Source: Eulemur rufifrons (taxonomy: Eukaryota > Chordata > Mammalia > Primates > Lemuridae). Taken from it: DNA of 64,000 nt. Where the stretch lies: assembly GCF_041146395.1 (NCBI RefSeq), contig NC_090997.1, positions 33,211,501-33,275,500 of the forward strand. Direction: 5' to 3'. The translations under genes were made by a program, and so were the position numbers. Shown piece by piece: positions 35,611 through 47,280 of this stretch. The notes under the pieces were generated by a model. That model was given only the letters and a program-made list of their open reading frames with translations, ran no database searches and was not told the origin of the DNA. How positions within the stretch are numbered: the first letter of the stretch is position 1; every line of letters begins with the position of its first letter.

Positions 35611-35994
35611 TTCTATTTTCCAAGAGAAAAAATTTTTAAAGAATGAAAATCTGTTTAATAGTATCAAAAAATACAAAAAAGGTTAAGAACAAGAATTGAA
35701 AATATGTTGTGGGATTTTGTAACTAAGAAGTCACAATTGATGGATGATAGAAAAACATCAGTGACATCAACCACCACCACAACAGCTTCAACTCTGTCTG
35801 TGACCAACACAGCAACAATATTTTACCACCAGGGGAGGAAACAGATAATAAAAATACCATAAACATGAGAATGTACTCAAATTTATAGCTGTCTTGGGCC
35901 AGTTAGTATAAGATTCAGAGTACAACTCATTTCAACAAACCCTAAAGGAATCAGTAAATTATGGTTTAATATAATTGATGCTTATAATGTTGAA
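35611..35994. other. Intron 1, no feature seen
   Basis: AT-rich sequence with a short CCACCACCACAAC patch at 35768-35785. Nothing recognised. Confidence 0.4.
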
Positions 35995-36310
35995 ACATGA
36001 GTCTTTGAGAAAAGATTAATTCACATTACAAATACTTGGTTTAAAAATCAGTGGCATTAAATGCAATGTGGTATCCTGAATTGGATCCTGGAACAGTAAA
36101 AGGACATTAATAGAAAAACTGGTGAAACCCAAATAAAGTCCGTACTTTACTTAATAGTCGTATGACAAAGTAAATTTCTTACGTAAGATTTGTTAAGTGT
36201 AACATTAAAGGAGCCTGGGTGAAGGGTAACGGAAACTCACTTTACTACTTTGCAACTTTTCTATAAGCCTAAAATTATTCCAAAATAACAAGTTTTTAAA
36301 AAAAATATGA
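35995..36310 (+). mobile_element. L1M-type 3' end fragment
   Basis: GGTATCCTGAATTGGATCCT, AAGGACATTAATAGAAAAAC, AAAGGAGCCTGGGTGAAGGG and CTAAAATTATTCCAAAATAA are the known end of an old mammalian L1 3' UTR. Confidence 0.65.
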
Positions 36311-37640
36311 TCAATAAAATCCAGTGGCACATGTAATATAAAAAGATTTTCTACCCAGATAATTAAGTGAGTAAACTCTTGGTGTTTATGTAAGCGAATT
36401 TTAGCTAATGGAGATTTTATTTATGAGAACAAACTCATTCCACATGTTTATTTTTTTTAAATGAGGCATTGTGTTCTAAGACTAAATAGTAACAGTAACG
36501 CTGCATAAAACCTCCTTCAAGTTACCTGCTTTCTCCAGTTGACTTTTAGATCTATACCTTAAATAGCCAGCACCAAAGGTGCCTGTTTCCACAATGAAAT
36601 CAAATCGACTGCAGTTTTGTATTTGCGTTTGGTGTTTCCACATAAAAAGTAGTTGATATTTATGTTTTTTCTTGCTAAGAACTTAAGAAAGAGGTGCCCA
36701 CTGTTTATTAAACAAACAAATAAATAAATAAGATACTCTAACTAAAAAAAATATTCATATTTGCTTTTCCTGGGACATATATATTTCAGCTTAGTGGGTG
36801 ATGATTTGCATTTGTAATTCACATTAATAAAAAGCGAAGTCATTCTTCTGGAATTCCTGCATAGAAGGACATCTGTACAACTGAGGCAGGCACCCCTCTC
36901 CCTGTTCTCACTGAAGCCAGTGATGTTGTTAACCAAAACTCTGGTCTTCAATACAAGCCATTCTTCAGCTATTTTCTTGTCAATGGGAAGTTAAAGTTCC
37001 AAACTCCTATTTTCCAGTGCAAGTATTAAAATTTTCAGATAATTGTGCTGGGCGTAGTGATTCACAAACACGGACTTAATTTGGGCCTTTTGTAGAATCA
37101 AGTTCATTGAATTGCATTTCGGCCACGTAAGAAGTTTGCCTATTGCATTAGCAAGCATTGAAGCCAAAGTTGCTTATGAAAAAGAGATGGCAAATTGCAG
37201 AAGACTTTTTTCCTATCCAAGTATTGAATCATTCAAAATCTAAAATTTGCGTTTATATTGCATTTTCTCTACTGGCAGCCATAAATATAAAAAAATAGTC
37301 ATTTATACAAATAGCAACCCAAAAGAAACCTGTTTTGGTCTTTTATATGCAAATGCTATTTGGAAAACTGGCCACTACATCATGTGGTATTTCCCTTATG
37401 AGAATTTCTAGTGATATTTCTGATTTTTTTTTTTAACTAGTACTTACCCCAAGCAGTTGTTTTGGTGGTTATTTTATGGATATTGTAAATTTTTGTATTG
37501 GCAGCCAAGAAAATCAGAACAAAGTTTGCATCTTACCTTTAACCCCCATATGGGATCCAATGGCATCCATTATGTATGCTTACCCAATTTCAGTCTATCT
37601 TCCTGTGCTTATTTTCACAGAGTTTCAATTTTCTCTCTCT
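36311..37640. other. Intron 1, unique
   Basis: No gene or named repeat. There is an AAAC/AAAT-rich patch at 36708-36735. Confidence 0.4.
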
Positions 37641-37642
37641 CA

Positions 37643-37682
37643 TACACACACACACACACACACGCACACACACATATATATA
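37643..37682. repeat. CA/TA microsatellite
   Basis: About 15 CA units with a single CG interruption, followed by TATATATA. The TCTCTC run just before suggests a compound microsatellite. Confidence 0.95.
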
Positions 37683-37734
37683 ATGCTGTTGTATGAATTT
37701 CTCAGTTCTTCCTCAAATCGTTTTTGTTATGCTA

Positions 37735-38120
37735 AAATATATGTAACATAATACTTATCATTTTTATCATTTGTAAATGTACAATTCAATGACATTAAAT
37801 ACATTCACAATGTTATATGACCATCATCAATATCTATACTCAACTATGTCTATATCTTTGTCTTCAACAAAATCTCAGTACTCACTAAACAATAACTTGC
37901 TTTTCTCTCTTCCTCCCATTGCCTGGTAATCTTTATTTTACTTTCTGTCTCTAATAATTTGCCTATTTCAGACACCTCATGTAAATGGAATCATACGATA
38001 CTTGTCCTTCTGGGCCTGGCTTATTTTACTAACGATAATGTTTTCAAGGTCTGTCCATGTTGTAGTCTATATCAACACTTCATTCCTTTTTATGGCTGCA
38101 TGATATTCCCCCAAAATCTT
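37735..38120 (-). mobile_element. L1M-type 3' end (antisense)
   Basis: ACAATTCAATGACATTAAAT, TACTTTCTGTCTCTAATAAT, AATGGAATCATACGATACTT and AGGTCTGTCCATGTTGTAGT are the inverted end of L1 ORF2 and its 3' UTR. Confidence 0.8.
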
Positions 38121-38234
38121 TTTTGGAAGAAGACAGGTATATAAAAAGGAGAAGAGGAAAAAGAAGAGGAGGAGGAGAAAAGCTAGACTAGGTGATTTCT
38201 ATGAGTGGAAGTATTTGAGGTTTGGTGGAAGTAG

Positions 38235-38425
38235 AAATGGAGTCACAGTAAAGAAACTTGGATCCCAGTTGTGAGTCTGCTACCTGCCAAATAAGTCACC
38301 CTGGGTAAGTCATCTTAATTTTCGCAGCCTAAATTTCTTCTTGTGTCTAATAGGAGTAGTGACCCCTACTTCATGGAGAATAAAATAAAATATGGGAATA
38401 TGCATAAAATGTAGTATGTGCTCTA
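38235..38425 (+). mobile_element. MIR SINE
   Basis: GGATCCCAGTTGTGAGTCTG, TGGGTAAGTCATCTTAATTT, ATTTCTTCTTGTGTCTAATA and GTAGTATGTGCTCTATAAAA follow MIR order. Confidence 0.75.
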
Positions 38426-41400
38426 TAAAAATAATAGTTTGAAAAACCGTTAGTGTTTCCTTTGCTGGAAGCCAAAAGCTGTCCCTGGGATACCCTGTGA
38501 GACAAGTGAAATTGATATTTAGGACTTGGCTCCCTCTACTCTCAGGACCTCTCTCCTCTCCCTCAACTTCCACCCTATTCTTCCAGATCTCAAGGCACTC
38601 TTGCTCCACTTGGAGTGCTCTACACAGTCTCCACAGTTAGGGGCCCATATTTAAGCCAGTTTCTGAACGTTCACCATTTCTTTAGGGTTTACTTCCTAGT
38701 CATCCTTAATAGGCAAGCGTATGATAAATTCATGAATGGCATTAATATTTAATAACTAATTAAAATTATGCAATACTCTTATTTTTGTTTAGTTGAAAGG
38801 AGTTGGAACTTCAGATCCCACAATTGTCCAATGTGATGATTTTCCTCAGGGTACAAGGTGGAAAGGAGGAGGCATAGCCTTTCTCAATCTCCTCAAGCCT
38901 GGTCTGTAATGGTCACAAGTTCCATGTCTCAACACGCTACTGCATTCAACATGCTACTGAGTACAATACCTCTTTCTATGACTATTGAAAATGGTGATTG
39001 GGAATACCTAGAGATATTTTAATGCTTTTTCTACTTAGAAAGAGAAGACTGATTCTACTCTTCTGTTGTTTTAGTAATTAGCTAATCATCTGTATATAGT
39101 CTCCCTGAAAGACCTTTCTCAACTGTCTTTCCTTGCCATTGTATTCTTATTTTATGTCACTTTCTGCTAAATTGTTTGTTTGATTGTAGAATTTGTCTTA
39201 TTCAGCACTTACATGTTTCATACTTTGAAGTAGTATTATTCTACTGTTCAATAAATTCTACCATCTAAATACTTGGTAGTTGGGAACTACGTTAGAGCTT
39301 ATAATATGATGAAGAACACAAAACACTTATAATGTCCTCAGCTGTCTACAAAACATTTGGTAGACTGGAGCTGAAAGAACATTCATCACAAAGAAAGCCA
39401 AGTTCCTATCTTTGCCTCTAGAGGAAACAGGCCTTGCTAACCCAGTAACCAGTTTGGTAATATCATCTGCAAGGATTTATTCTCAGGTTAGTTCCTGTAA
39501 AGGAATTTAAGGACTTAAAACTTGTGAGCTGATCATTTATAACAAGTCAATAAAGTGTAAAGATTTGTTCCTGTCTCTGCATTTTCCTCTCATTTTATTT
39601 GTTTGTACATAAGAAAATATTGCTAGATATCTTTTTGTGGGTGTTGCCTTCACCAGTAGCACACTATTTATGTTAAGATGTTACATTTCCTCCTTTTCAA
39701 GACTGTTCTGTAGGAGAGTCTGAGCTCCTCAGTGGGACTGTGCAGAAATGTCTTGGCATGTGAAGTGGTTACCTTGTCAGCGGTTAATGAATACTCTTGA
39801 GTGCATGCAACAGTGTATGACTAGTTGCTTATTTGAAACTGGGATATAGAGTATTTTTCTATCAGTGCTATGGGTTAATTAGGAATAATTTGGAACGATA
39901 ACTAACTCTACTTTTGCATTTTCTCATTGTCTTTCCTTTTGGGATTATGATAATATAATACCTTTCAACAACTTGATTTGTCAATTCGGGCGATTAAATG
40001 TGCCTCTCCCTGAGCTTATCCATCCCTCTGCCTGCCTCCCTAGCTGCAATGTAGAGAAGTCAGTGTGATAAAGTCTATGTCAGAGCTCCACTTATTATTT
40101 GTAAAATGGGGATAATAAGACTTCATAGATATTTAATGCTAACAGAAGTCAGGAGAGAGTCAGGCATATGATCAACTAAATGTTATTTTCCTTCTCATTT
40201 GCTTCATGAATTGTGGGGGAAAGACTGATGGGACAAATAGTTGTTAAAGGGCTGCAAAATGGGTAATTAAGTATAAATGCAATTGAGAAAAATGATTTAA
40301 TAGACAATTGGGGTGTTCTGTTAAGTTGGAATACTTGATGTGGTATTTCTCCTCTAGAGAACTTTTCCATCTATACCTATACAAATGTCCCCCACCTCAG
40401 TTTCACATTAAAAATGTAGACACAAATTTAAAAATCCAATATTATCAATATGAAAGGATATAACACACATTAAAACACAACTCTAAAGTATTGTACATAA
40501 AACTACTGTAATCTTTAGATATCCACATCCATCTCTGCTCAGCATTACACAAACTAACCCAGCCATTTTCTCATTTCATCAGCAGAATCAAAGACCAAAT
40601 ATTACTGTCACATAAAGGGTATAATCGATATTCCTCAATTAAGTTAATGAGTAAGCCTTTTATAGAATTCAAGATATAACAGCAGCCCAGACACTTCTAC
40701 TTAACACCAGTCTGTTAACTTTTATATTAGTCATGATGTGAATTTTAGCTACATATATTCATGAGATCACTTTACATAAGCAGGATATAATATTAATTCA
40801 GTGTACCATAGACTAGTACAGATTATAAATTTAGTGCTGGGTATATAATACAAGGATGCATAGGTATTATTAAATTCATTTCAAATATTAGAAAATTGAA
40901 GGAAGCTCATATACCCAATGAGTGGCAAACCAAAATATATCCTAATTCTGTTTAGATCCAAAGCCAGTGTTCTTTTCACTTTGCCATATTGCCACTCCAA
41001 GCTACTACCACTCCAAGATGAACTTTATTTAAACTGATTACAGGTAGAGAAAGAAGGCAGAAGCAATTTTAAAATAAATGAATGGCAATTAATAATTTAT
41101 TTTACCATACATTTTTACTTTAAGATAGGGAAATGGGGAGTAGATAAGAAAATTCTTCAATACCTATGTACTACTCTATGCTTACCTTCAGCAACCTTTT
41201 GTTATAAACTGACAGACCATGGCTACTTAAATATAAACCTAAGAGAGTTACTGTGAAGGAGAAAGACATTGGAAGTATTTAGACCTGACTGATTCACGGT
41301 TTTCTTACTTGTTACTGCGCAGTTTTGTGCAATGATTTGTAAAATTATTACAGCTAACTGCATAATAAACTCAAACAATGTTGAATATGTAGTAGCATAT

Positions 41401-41934
41401 CCTGTGATGAATAAAGAGTCACAGTGAATTAGAATTGAAAGACAAGTTTTGGTGGAATAAAGGCAGATGTTATTAATTGACTGATTAGACAAAATCTGTT
41501 GAAATTCTTAAGGGCATTCATTATGGAGTGTGTGACTGTGAACTTGTGTGTGTGTGAATATCTGGCAGATGTTTTTCTTTGATTGCATGGTAGGGAAATA
41601 TATTATCGAATAGTAGCAAAGGATATTGTTTAATTGCTAGAGAAATCTACACTCCTTAATATTTTGCCCACATACCAAGTAATGGTTAGCTCTTATTTCT
41701 TGGACTTTATCATTATTTTAAAAAAAGGAGAACCGTATTGGCATCATTATCTTAAAACCTCATACATGAAAATAAAAATTATTGTTTTCATATGTTTCTT
41801 GGCCATTAGTCTGTCATCTTTTGAAAAGTTTCCTTCTTTCCATTTTCATTTTCCTTTTTTTCTTCCTGAAAAACTCCCTTTAGTTGTTGTTTTAGTATAA
41901 GGTTGGTAACAAATTCTTTCATTTTTTGTAAATG
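38426..41934. other. Intron 1, mostly unique
   Basis: A weak MIR-like core sits at 40065-40185 (TTTGTAAAATGGGGATAATA). The rest is AT-rich and unclassified. No exon was recognised. Confidence 0.4.
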
Positions 41935-42712
41935 ATATGCTCAACATCTCTAATCATCAGGGAAATGCAAATAAAAACCACAATGAGATATCACGTAGCT
42001 CCAGTGAGAATGGCTTTTATCAAAAAGTCCCAAAACAACAAATGTTGGCGTGGATGCAGAGAGATGGGAACACTCTTCTGCTGATGGGACTGCAAATTAA
42101 TACAACCTCTATGGAAATTAGTATGGAGATACCTCAGAGAACTAAAAGTAGAACTACCATTTGATCCAGCAATGCCTCTACTGCATATTTACCCAAAGGA
42201 AAGAAAGACATTCTATAAAAAAGACACCTGCACTAGAATGTTTACAGCAGCACAATTCACAATTGCAAAGATGTGGAAACAACCCAAGTGCCCATCAGTA
42301 CATGAGTGGATTAATAAAATATGGTACATGTATACCATAGAATACTACTCAGCCACAAAAACAACAATGGTAATCTAGCACCTCTTGTATTATCCTGGAT
42401 AGAGCTGGAGCCCATTCTACTAAGTGAAGTATTACAAGAATGGAAAAACAAGCACCACATGTACTCACCATCAAATTGGTACTAATTGATCAACACTTAT
42501 GTGTACGTATGAAAGTAACATTCATAGGGTGTCAGGCAGGTGGAAGAGGGAAGGAGGGGATGGGTAAATTCATACCTAATGGGTGTGGTGCATGATGTCT
42601 TGGACTTGCGCATGCTTATAGCTCTGACTTGGGTGGTGCAAAAGCAATATATGTAAACAAAGCATTTGCACCCCTGTAATACTCTGAAATAATAAAAAAA
42701 GAACTAATTGAT
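41935..42712 (+). mobile_element. 5'-truncated L1 with lineage-specific 3' UTR
   Basis: It begins in late ORF2 (CTCAACATCTCTAATCATCA, AACACTCTTCTGCTGATGGG, CAGCAATGCCTCTACTGCAT, CAACCCAAGTGCCCATCAGT). It continues through ATACTACTCAGCCACAAAAA and into a 3' UTR with TTCATAGGGTGTCAGGCAGG, AGCAATATATGTAAACAAAG and ACTCTGAAATAATAAAAAAA. The 3' UTR matches the tail at 55371 and is of a type seen in strepsirrhine primates. ORF2 is frameshifted. Confidence 0.85.
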
Positions 42713-42915
42713 GGGCACACATGGGCATGAAGAAATGTAAAGGTCATTGAAAATCAAGAAGCGGGGAGGGAGGGGTAAAAACCTACCTATTGGGTACAAT
42801 GAACACTCTTCAGGTGATGGGGACACTAAAAGTCTCAACTTAAGAATTATAAAAGGTATCTATGTAATAAAAACATTTGCACCCCCTTAATATTTTGAAA
42901 TTAAAAAAAAGAAAA
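42713..42915 (+). mobile_element. Second L1 3' tail, directly adjoining
   Basis: It starts again with ACTAATTGATGGGCACACAT, carries GGGTACAATGAACACTCTTC and a CATTTGCACCCCCTTAATAT end, then AAATTAAAAAAAAG. It is a distinct 3'-end variant placed straight after the previous L1 tail. Confidence 0.7.
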
Positions 42916-43259
42916 GAAGAGCATCAAACAAAAATGCAGGAAGGAAAGATGAGCACAGAAAAGGGTAACTAACCATGTAGGAACATAAAAATAAATATTC
43001 ACTGTATAAGAAACAAACAAAAATAAAATAAAAAATAAAAATTAAAGACCAACTTATACCATTTTTAAAATGACATTAAATTGCTAGGTAAGCAATTTAG
43101 TGCGTTTATAAATTGCCACTTGGCCAATTTTATTTCTGAAACTATACAGTCTTTTACAAAATTCTATAGTTTTATGATTGAAGTCAATTTTCTTCATATT
43201 CTTCATAACCTAGCAAGTTAGTGTGCTCTACAGAAATTGCAGCAATCAGAATCCTACTT
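42916..43259. other. Intron 1, A-rich then unique
   Basis: 42990-43050 is A-rich with AAAATAAA units. Beyond it nothing is recognised. Confidence 0.4.
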
Positions 43260-43690
43260 TTTTCAAATAAAGGAATGCATACTCATTCTTTTAAATAGCC
43301 GAACAATATGTGAGTGTATGAATGAAAAATGAAACTCTTCCCCTTGCCCCAGTCACATTCTGCAGAAAAGTATGTGATGATTCCAGACATTATTTTTATA
43401 TATAAATTTATAGGTATTAATATATACACATACAGTCACAACAGAGAAATAATTTCATTCAAACTGTTCTTAAGCTGATTTTTTAAAAAAATTTAGCCAT
43501 ATGTCCTGATCATCCTTTCATTCAGCATATATAGAATGGCATTATTATTTTAGTGATTATCTCACTGTATTCATATAACAATGTTTATTTAGCCAATTCT
43601 CTATTGATAGTTTTTCCTTTTGCTCTAAGACCATCTTTCTACATATATCCTCTAAAGTGATTATATTTGAATTGATCTTGCCAACTTTTA
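43260..43690 (-). mobile_element. Old L1 fragment (antisense)
   Basis: ATTCTTTTAAATAGCCGAAC, CCATATGTCCTGATCATCCT, AGCCAATTCTCTATTGATAG and TCTACATATATCCTCTAAAG match the inverted 3' part of old L1M elements, poorly preserved. Confidence 0.5.
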
Positions 43691-43901
43691 TCCAATTTTC
43701 CTAGGGAGGGTATATTAAAATCAATATGAATTACCAAGTTATAGAGAATTAGGAGGAAGAATATGTATAAACTAAAATTTCACTCTTGAATAACATTTAT
43801 ATCTATATATTCTTTATTAACTCTAACATTTTTACTAAAAACCAGCTGACACACTTTTTTTCTTCATCAAGTCCTTGAATTTCTAGAAAGCACTGCATAG
43901 A

Positions 43902-44052
43902 GCTGTAATTCTCAATCTTGGCTGCACGTTAGATTTTTAAATTCTTGGTTCCCTGGCTGCACCAATTACATTAGAATCTCTCGGGGTGGAACCTGGGTTT
44001 AATAAAGACTTCCAGATTATTCTAATGTGCAGACAATGTTGAAAACTACTGA
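43902..44052. mobile_element. MER5-type hAT DNA transposon fossil
   Basis: The ends are inverted (AATTCTCAATCTTGGCTGCA against GTTGAAAACTACTG). Between them lie TTAGAATCTCTCGGGGTGGA, ACCTGGGTTTAATA and TTATTCTAATGTGCAGACA, as in MER5A. It is non-coding and immobile. Confidence 0.85.
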
Positions 44053-45574
44053 CTCAACGAGTAGCTTGTTTTGAATGAGATGTTTCCTGGAGAAAAGCAG
44101 AGAGGAAGCAAGAAAAATTCCAAAAAGTTAATCTGTTATCAAGAATTACTATATGTGAAAAACGTGTCCACAGAGTGCCAATTTTTTGTAGGAGAAAGGA
44201 TCCATTTTTAGACTTAGTATGATAAGTGGAAGTAAAGGGAGAAATGGCAGCATCTTGCTGCTGGTCCTGTTGCCAGCTATAATAGCTTGTGGCAGCTCTC
44301 CTTAGCTCTTGTCTTGATTGCATTTTATATTTTCTATTTATTTGTATCACTCTTCAATTTATGTTTCTCTCCCCTGGTAGAGGGTACTCTCCATGAGAGC
44401 AGGGCTTCAGGCCGTCTCGATTCACGCTGCATCCCTAGGTCAGGTATAGTGCTGACACAGTTGGCACTTGATCAATATTGGGATTTTGGTTCCCTGAGCT
44501 AATGACTATCACTTTGGAACTTCCAAGGAGGGTGAAAGGTAATGAAAGAATAAAGGTGACTGCGTGGGAGCAGACTGCTTTTGTTTTCTCTCTTTTGAAA
44601 CTCTTATATCTCAGATTAAGAACAAAGTGCATTTTATTTGAAGAAATATTTAACTGCAGTTTACTTAAAATAAGGATTTTATATGGAAAAAAGATTTGGG
44701 GGAAAGGTGACTTTACTTTATATACAAATGGGGGAAAGTGTAAGAAAATGATAATAAAGTAGATTTTTGGGGAGAAAAAAAGACATTTTATTTAACAAGT
44801 TAGTGAGTACATTTTTAGTAAAGCAGAAAACTATTATATACTTTTCTGAAAGGCCTGTCTTGTATTTAAGCAGGAAATTATTCAGAGGAGACTTGGTTCC
44901 CATGAAAGTCCATTTTAATCAAAAGGCAGAAGATTTGGGATGGAATGAAGACAGCATATAAAAGATCTGGGTCAGTTCAGCACTGGAGGGAGGTTTTGAA
45001 GACCCTAAATTATAAGAAAATATTCTACAAGTTGAATTGAGACAACTAAAGATATGAAAGTTATCATGTTAATGTGATAATATGATTAGTTAATTTTAAT
45101 ATTAAAATTAATAGTACTGGCATGGCATGAGAAAGAATAAGAATGATTCTAATATGTCCCAGCACTCTGTAAAACTTTGGTATGAAATATCTATTCCAAT
45201 TGTCAGAGAAAGAATGGAATATTTCAGTCTATTTTTGAAAACTTTTATTTCTATACTTGAGGAAATGAGCAATATTTTAATGGTCAATAACATTAGTGAG
45301 ATGATGACAAATATTGTCAGAGTGAAATAGACCTGATTTCACAGTGTAAATGCGTAAATAAGAAAGTAACAAGTGTATGGGAGTAAAGATTGTGAATGCA
45401 TGGAGATACGGATAAGTAAAAAAGAAAAATATTTTGTCTTTTATTATGTTCACAGCTATCTACAATAGATCATTTGTTCACTGTACTTATTTCTTATGCT
45501 TTTATGTGCTTACTTTCAAAACTGTTTCAAATTTGTCATCAGAAGAAATATAATGATAAAATGAACCTATTTTT

Positions 45575-45672
45575 ATAATATTATATTTTTATATTATTCT
45601 TATATTATAATTTATAATGTTTATGTATTTTATAAATAAATATAATTATTTTACTTGTAAAATAGTTATTTT
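45575..45672. repeat. AT-rich low-complexity tract
   Basis: Nearly pure A/T with overlapping TATAAT, TTATA and AATATA units and several short self-complementary stretches. Confidence 0.85.
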
Positions 45673-47262
45673 ACAATTTTCCCCCAGAAAAACAAGGTCA
45701 CTTTTGTGCAGTTAAATTTTTATTCTTTAGTTTATTATTTTTTGTTATGAATATAGGCAGCTGTCCCTGTGGATTTTTTCCTATATAAACTTCACTAAGA
45801 ACATCATCTGTTACAGATGAAGGGATCCAGCATTTGTGAATTCAATGGCCACTTTAAAACAGACTTTAAGGGAAGTATTGGTTTATTAAAAGTAATTGCC
45901 TTAATAAAAGAAAACAAACTAAATGGCTTATTGAAGTATATATAGTTCATTATTTTGTCATATTTGCATTTCTAATAATACTATTATTCACTCTGTGCCT
46001 ATTGAGAAGAGGACAGAGGAGTAACATTTTAATAATGCTAAGTGATGGCATGAAGAAACATTCTATTAACATTTAGAGTTATATTGCAAGACTATTTAAA
46101 CATGATATCTTCCATCTTAATTTATTTTAGAGTATTTTGTAAATTAACATAACAAAATTATGATTAACAAATAAGATTTTTATAATAAAACCTGAACCCC
46201 CCTGAAACTTGGTATCATTTTTGATATGAAGGTCTGAATGTTTCATAGAATCAGAATTATATTTCTTATGGAAAGGTCCTAGAGATTAGTTTGTCAGTTA
46301 TACTGTTCTATAGCTGAAAAATTGAGAGCCAACAGGAAGTTACTTAGATAACTCTGAGCCATGATCAGAATCCAGGCACCCTTGGTTCCTTGTCTACGGC
46401 TCTTCCATGTCATAGTTTACTGATTTTGGGGTGAATTTGGCCCTAGTCTTTGCCCCCTATGATCTCCCCTTTCTTTAGTAAACTCAGAATTCCTTTTTCA
46501 TCATGAAAATGAAAATTATCCTCTTCCTACACTCTAAAACTTGCCTGAAGATTTACAAATGGAAATGATGTTAGCACAGACCCAATCTGAAGATATCTGA
46601 TATAAGTATTTAGATTATACTAAAGTAAAGGTCAGGATTGGAAGAGTGAGAATGGATTAAAAGCAGAAGTAGTGTAAGCACAAAGACTAGAATTTACTAA
46701 ATATATAAAGACTGGTCACATATTAACCCTTTTATATTATGAAGCCACTAAAAATGGAAATAAATCCCTATATAATTAAATTACATATTGTTGACACTAG
46801 TATTTTTGATGCTTAGAATAGATTTTTGTAATCATATTTTCATGTATTCATGTATAACTCCTATGTAAAATACCAAACTCAAATACATTTTACCCTAAGG
46901 AATTTCATTCTCTCCAGTTCAAAAATAGGAAGCCCTAATAATTGTATCAAATTATTTTGCATTTAAAAGGGTCATGTAAGACCTCAGGAGAAATATTTGC
47001 TTAATGTTACATACTTAAATACAGGGCAAATCAAAACTCTAATTTACAATTGCTTATGAAATATAAAAGAGCAGAAATAAAGTCTCACAGAAATATTTTA
47101 AGAATTGACCCGAAGAACCATAACCTTATTTTGCAATGAGTAGGTGCTACCATTTATAGAAGAATTTAAAGATAGCCATTTCACAGACAAATTGGATAAT
47201 TTGTCATCTTCTAATAATAATAGTGAATTCATCATCATTAGTGATGACTATTAAGTGTCATT

Positions 47263-47280
47263 TTAAGATACGTATCTTAA
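47263..47280. repeat. 18-bp perfect palindrome
   Basis: TTAAGATACGTATCTTAA is its own reverse complement with no spacer. No function is known. Confidence 0.9.

Noticed and set aside
37457..37751. Open frames rich in Thr-His repeats
   Set aside because: They arise from translation of the CA microsatellite.
41937..42378. Open frames of 75 and 68 codons
   Set aside because: They are pieces of L1 ORF2 in different frames, not host genes.
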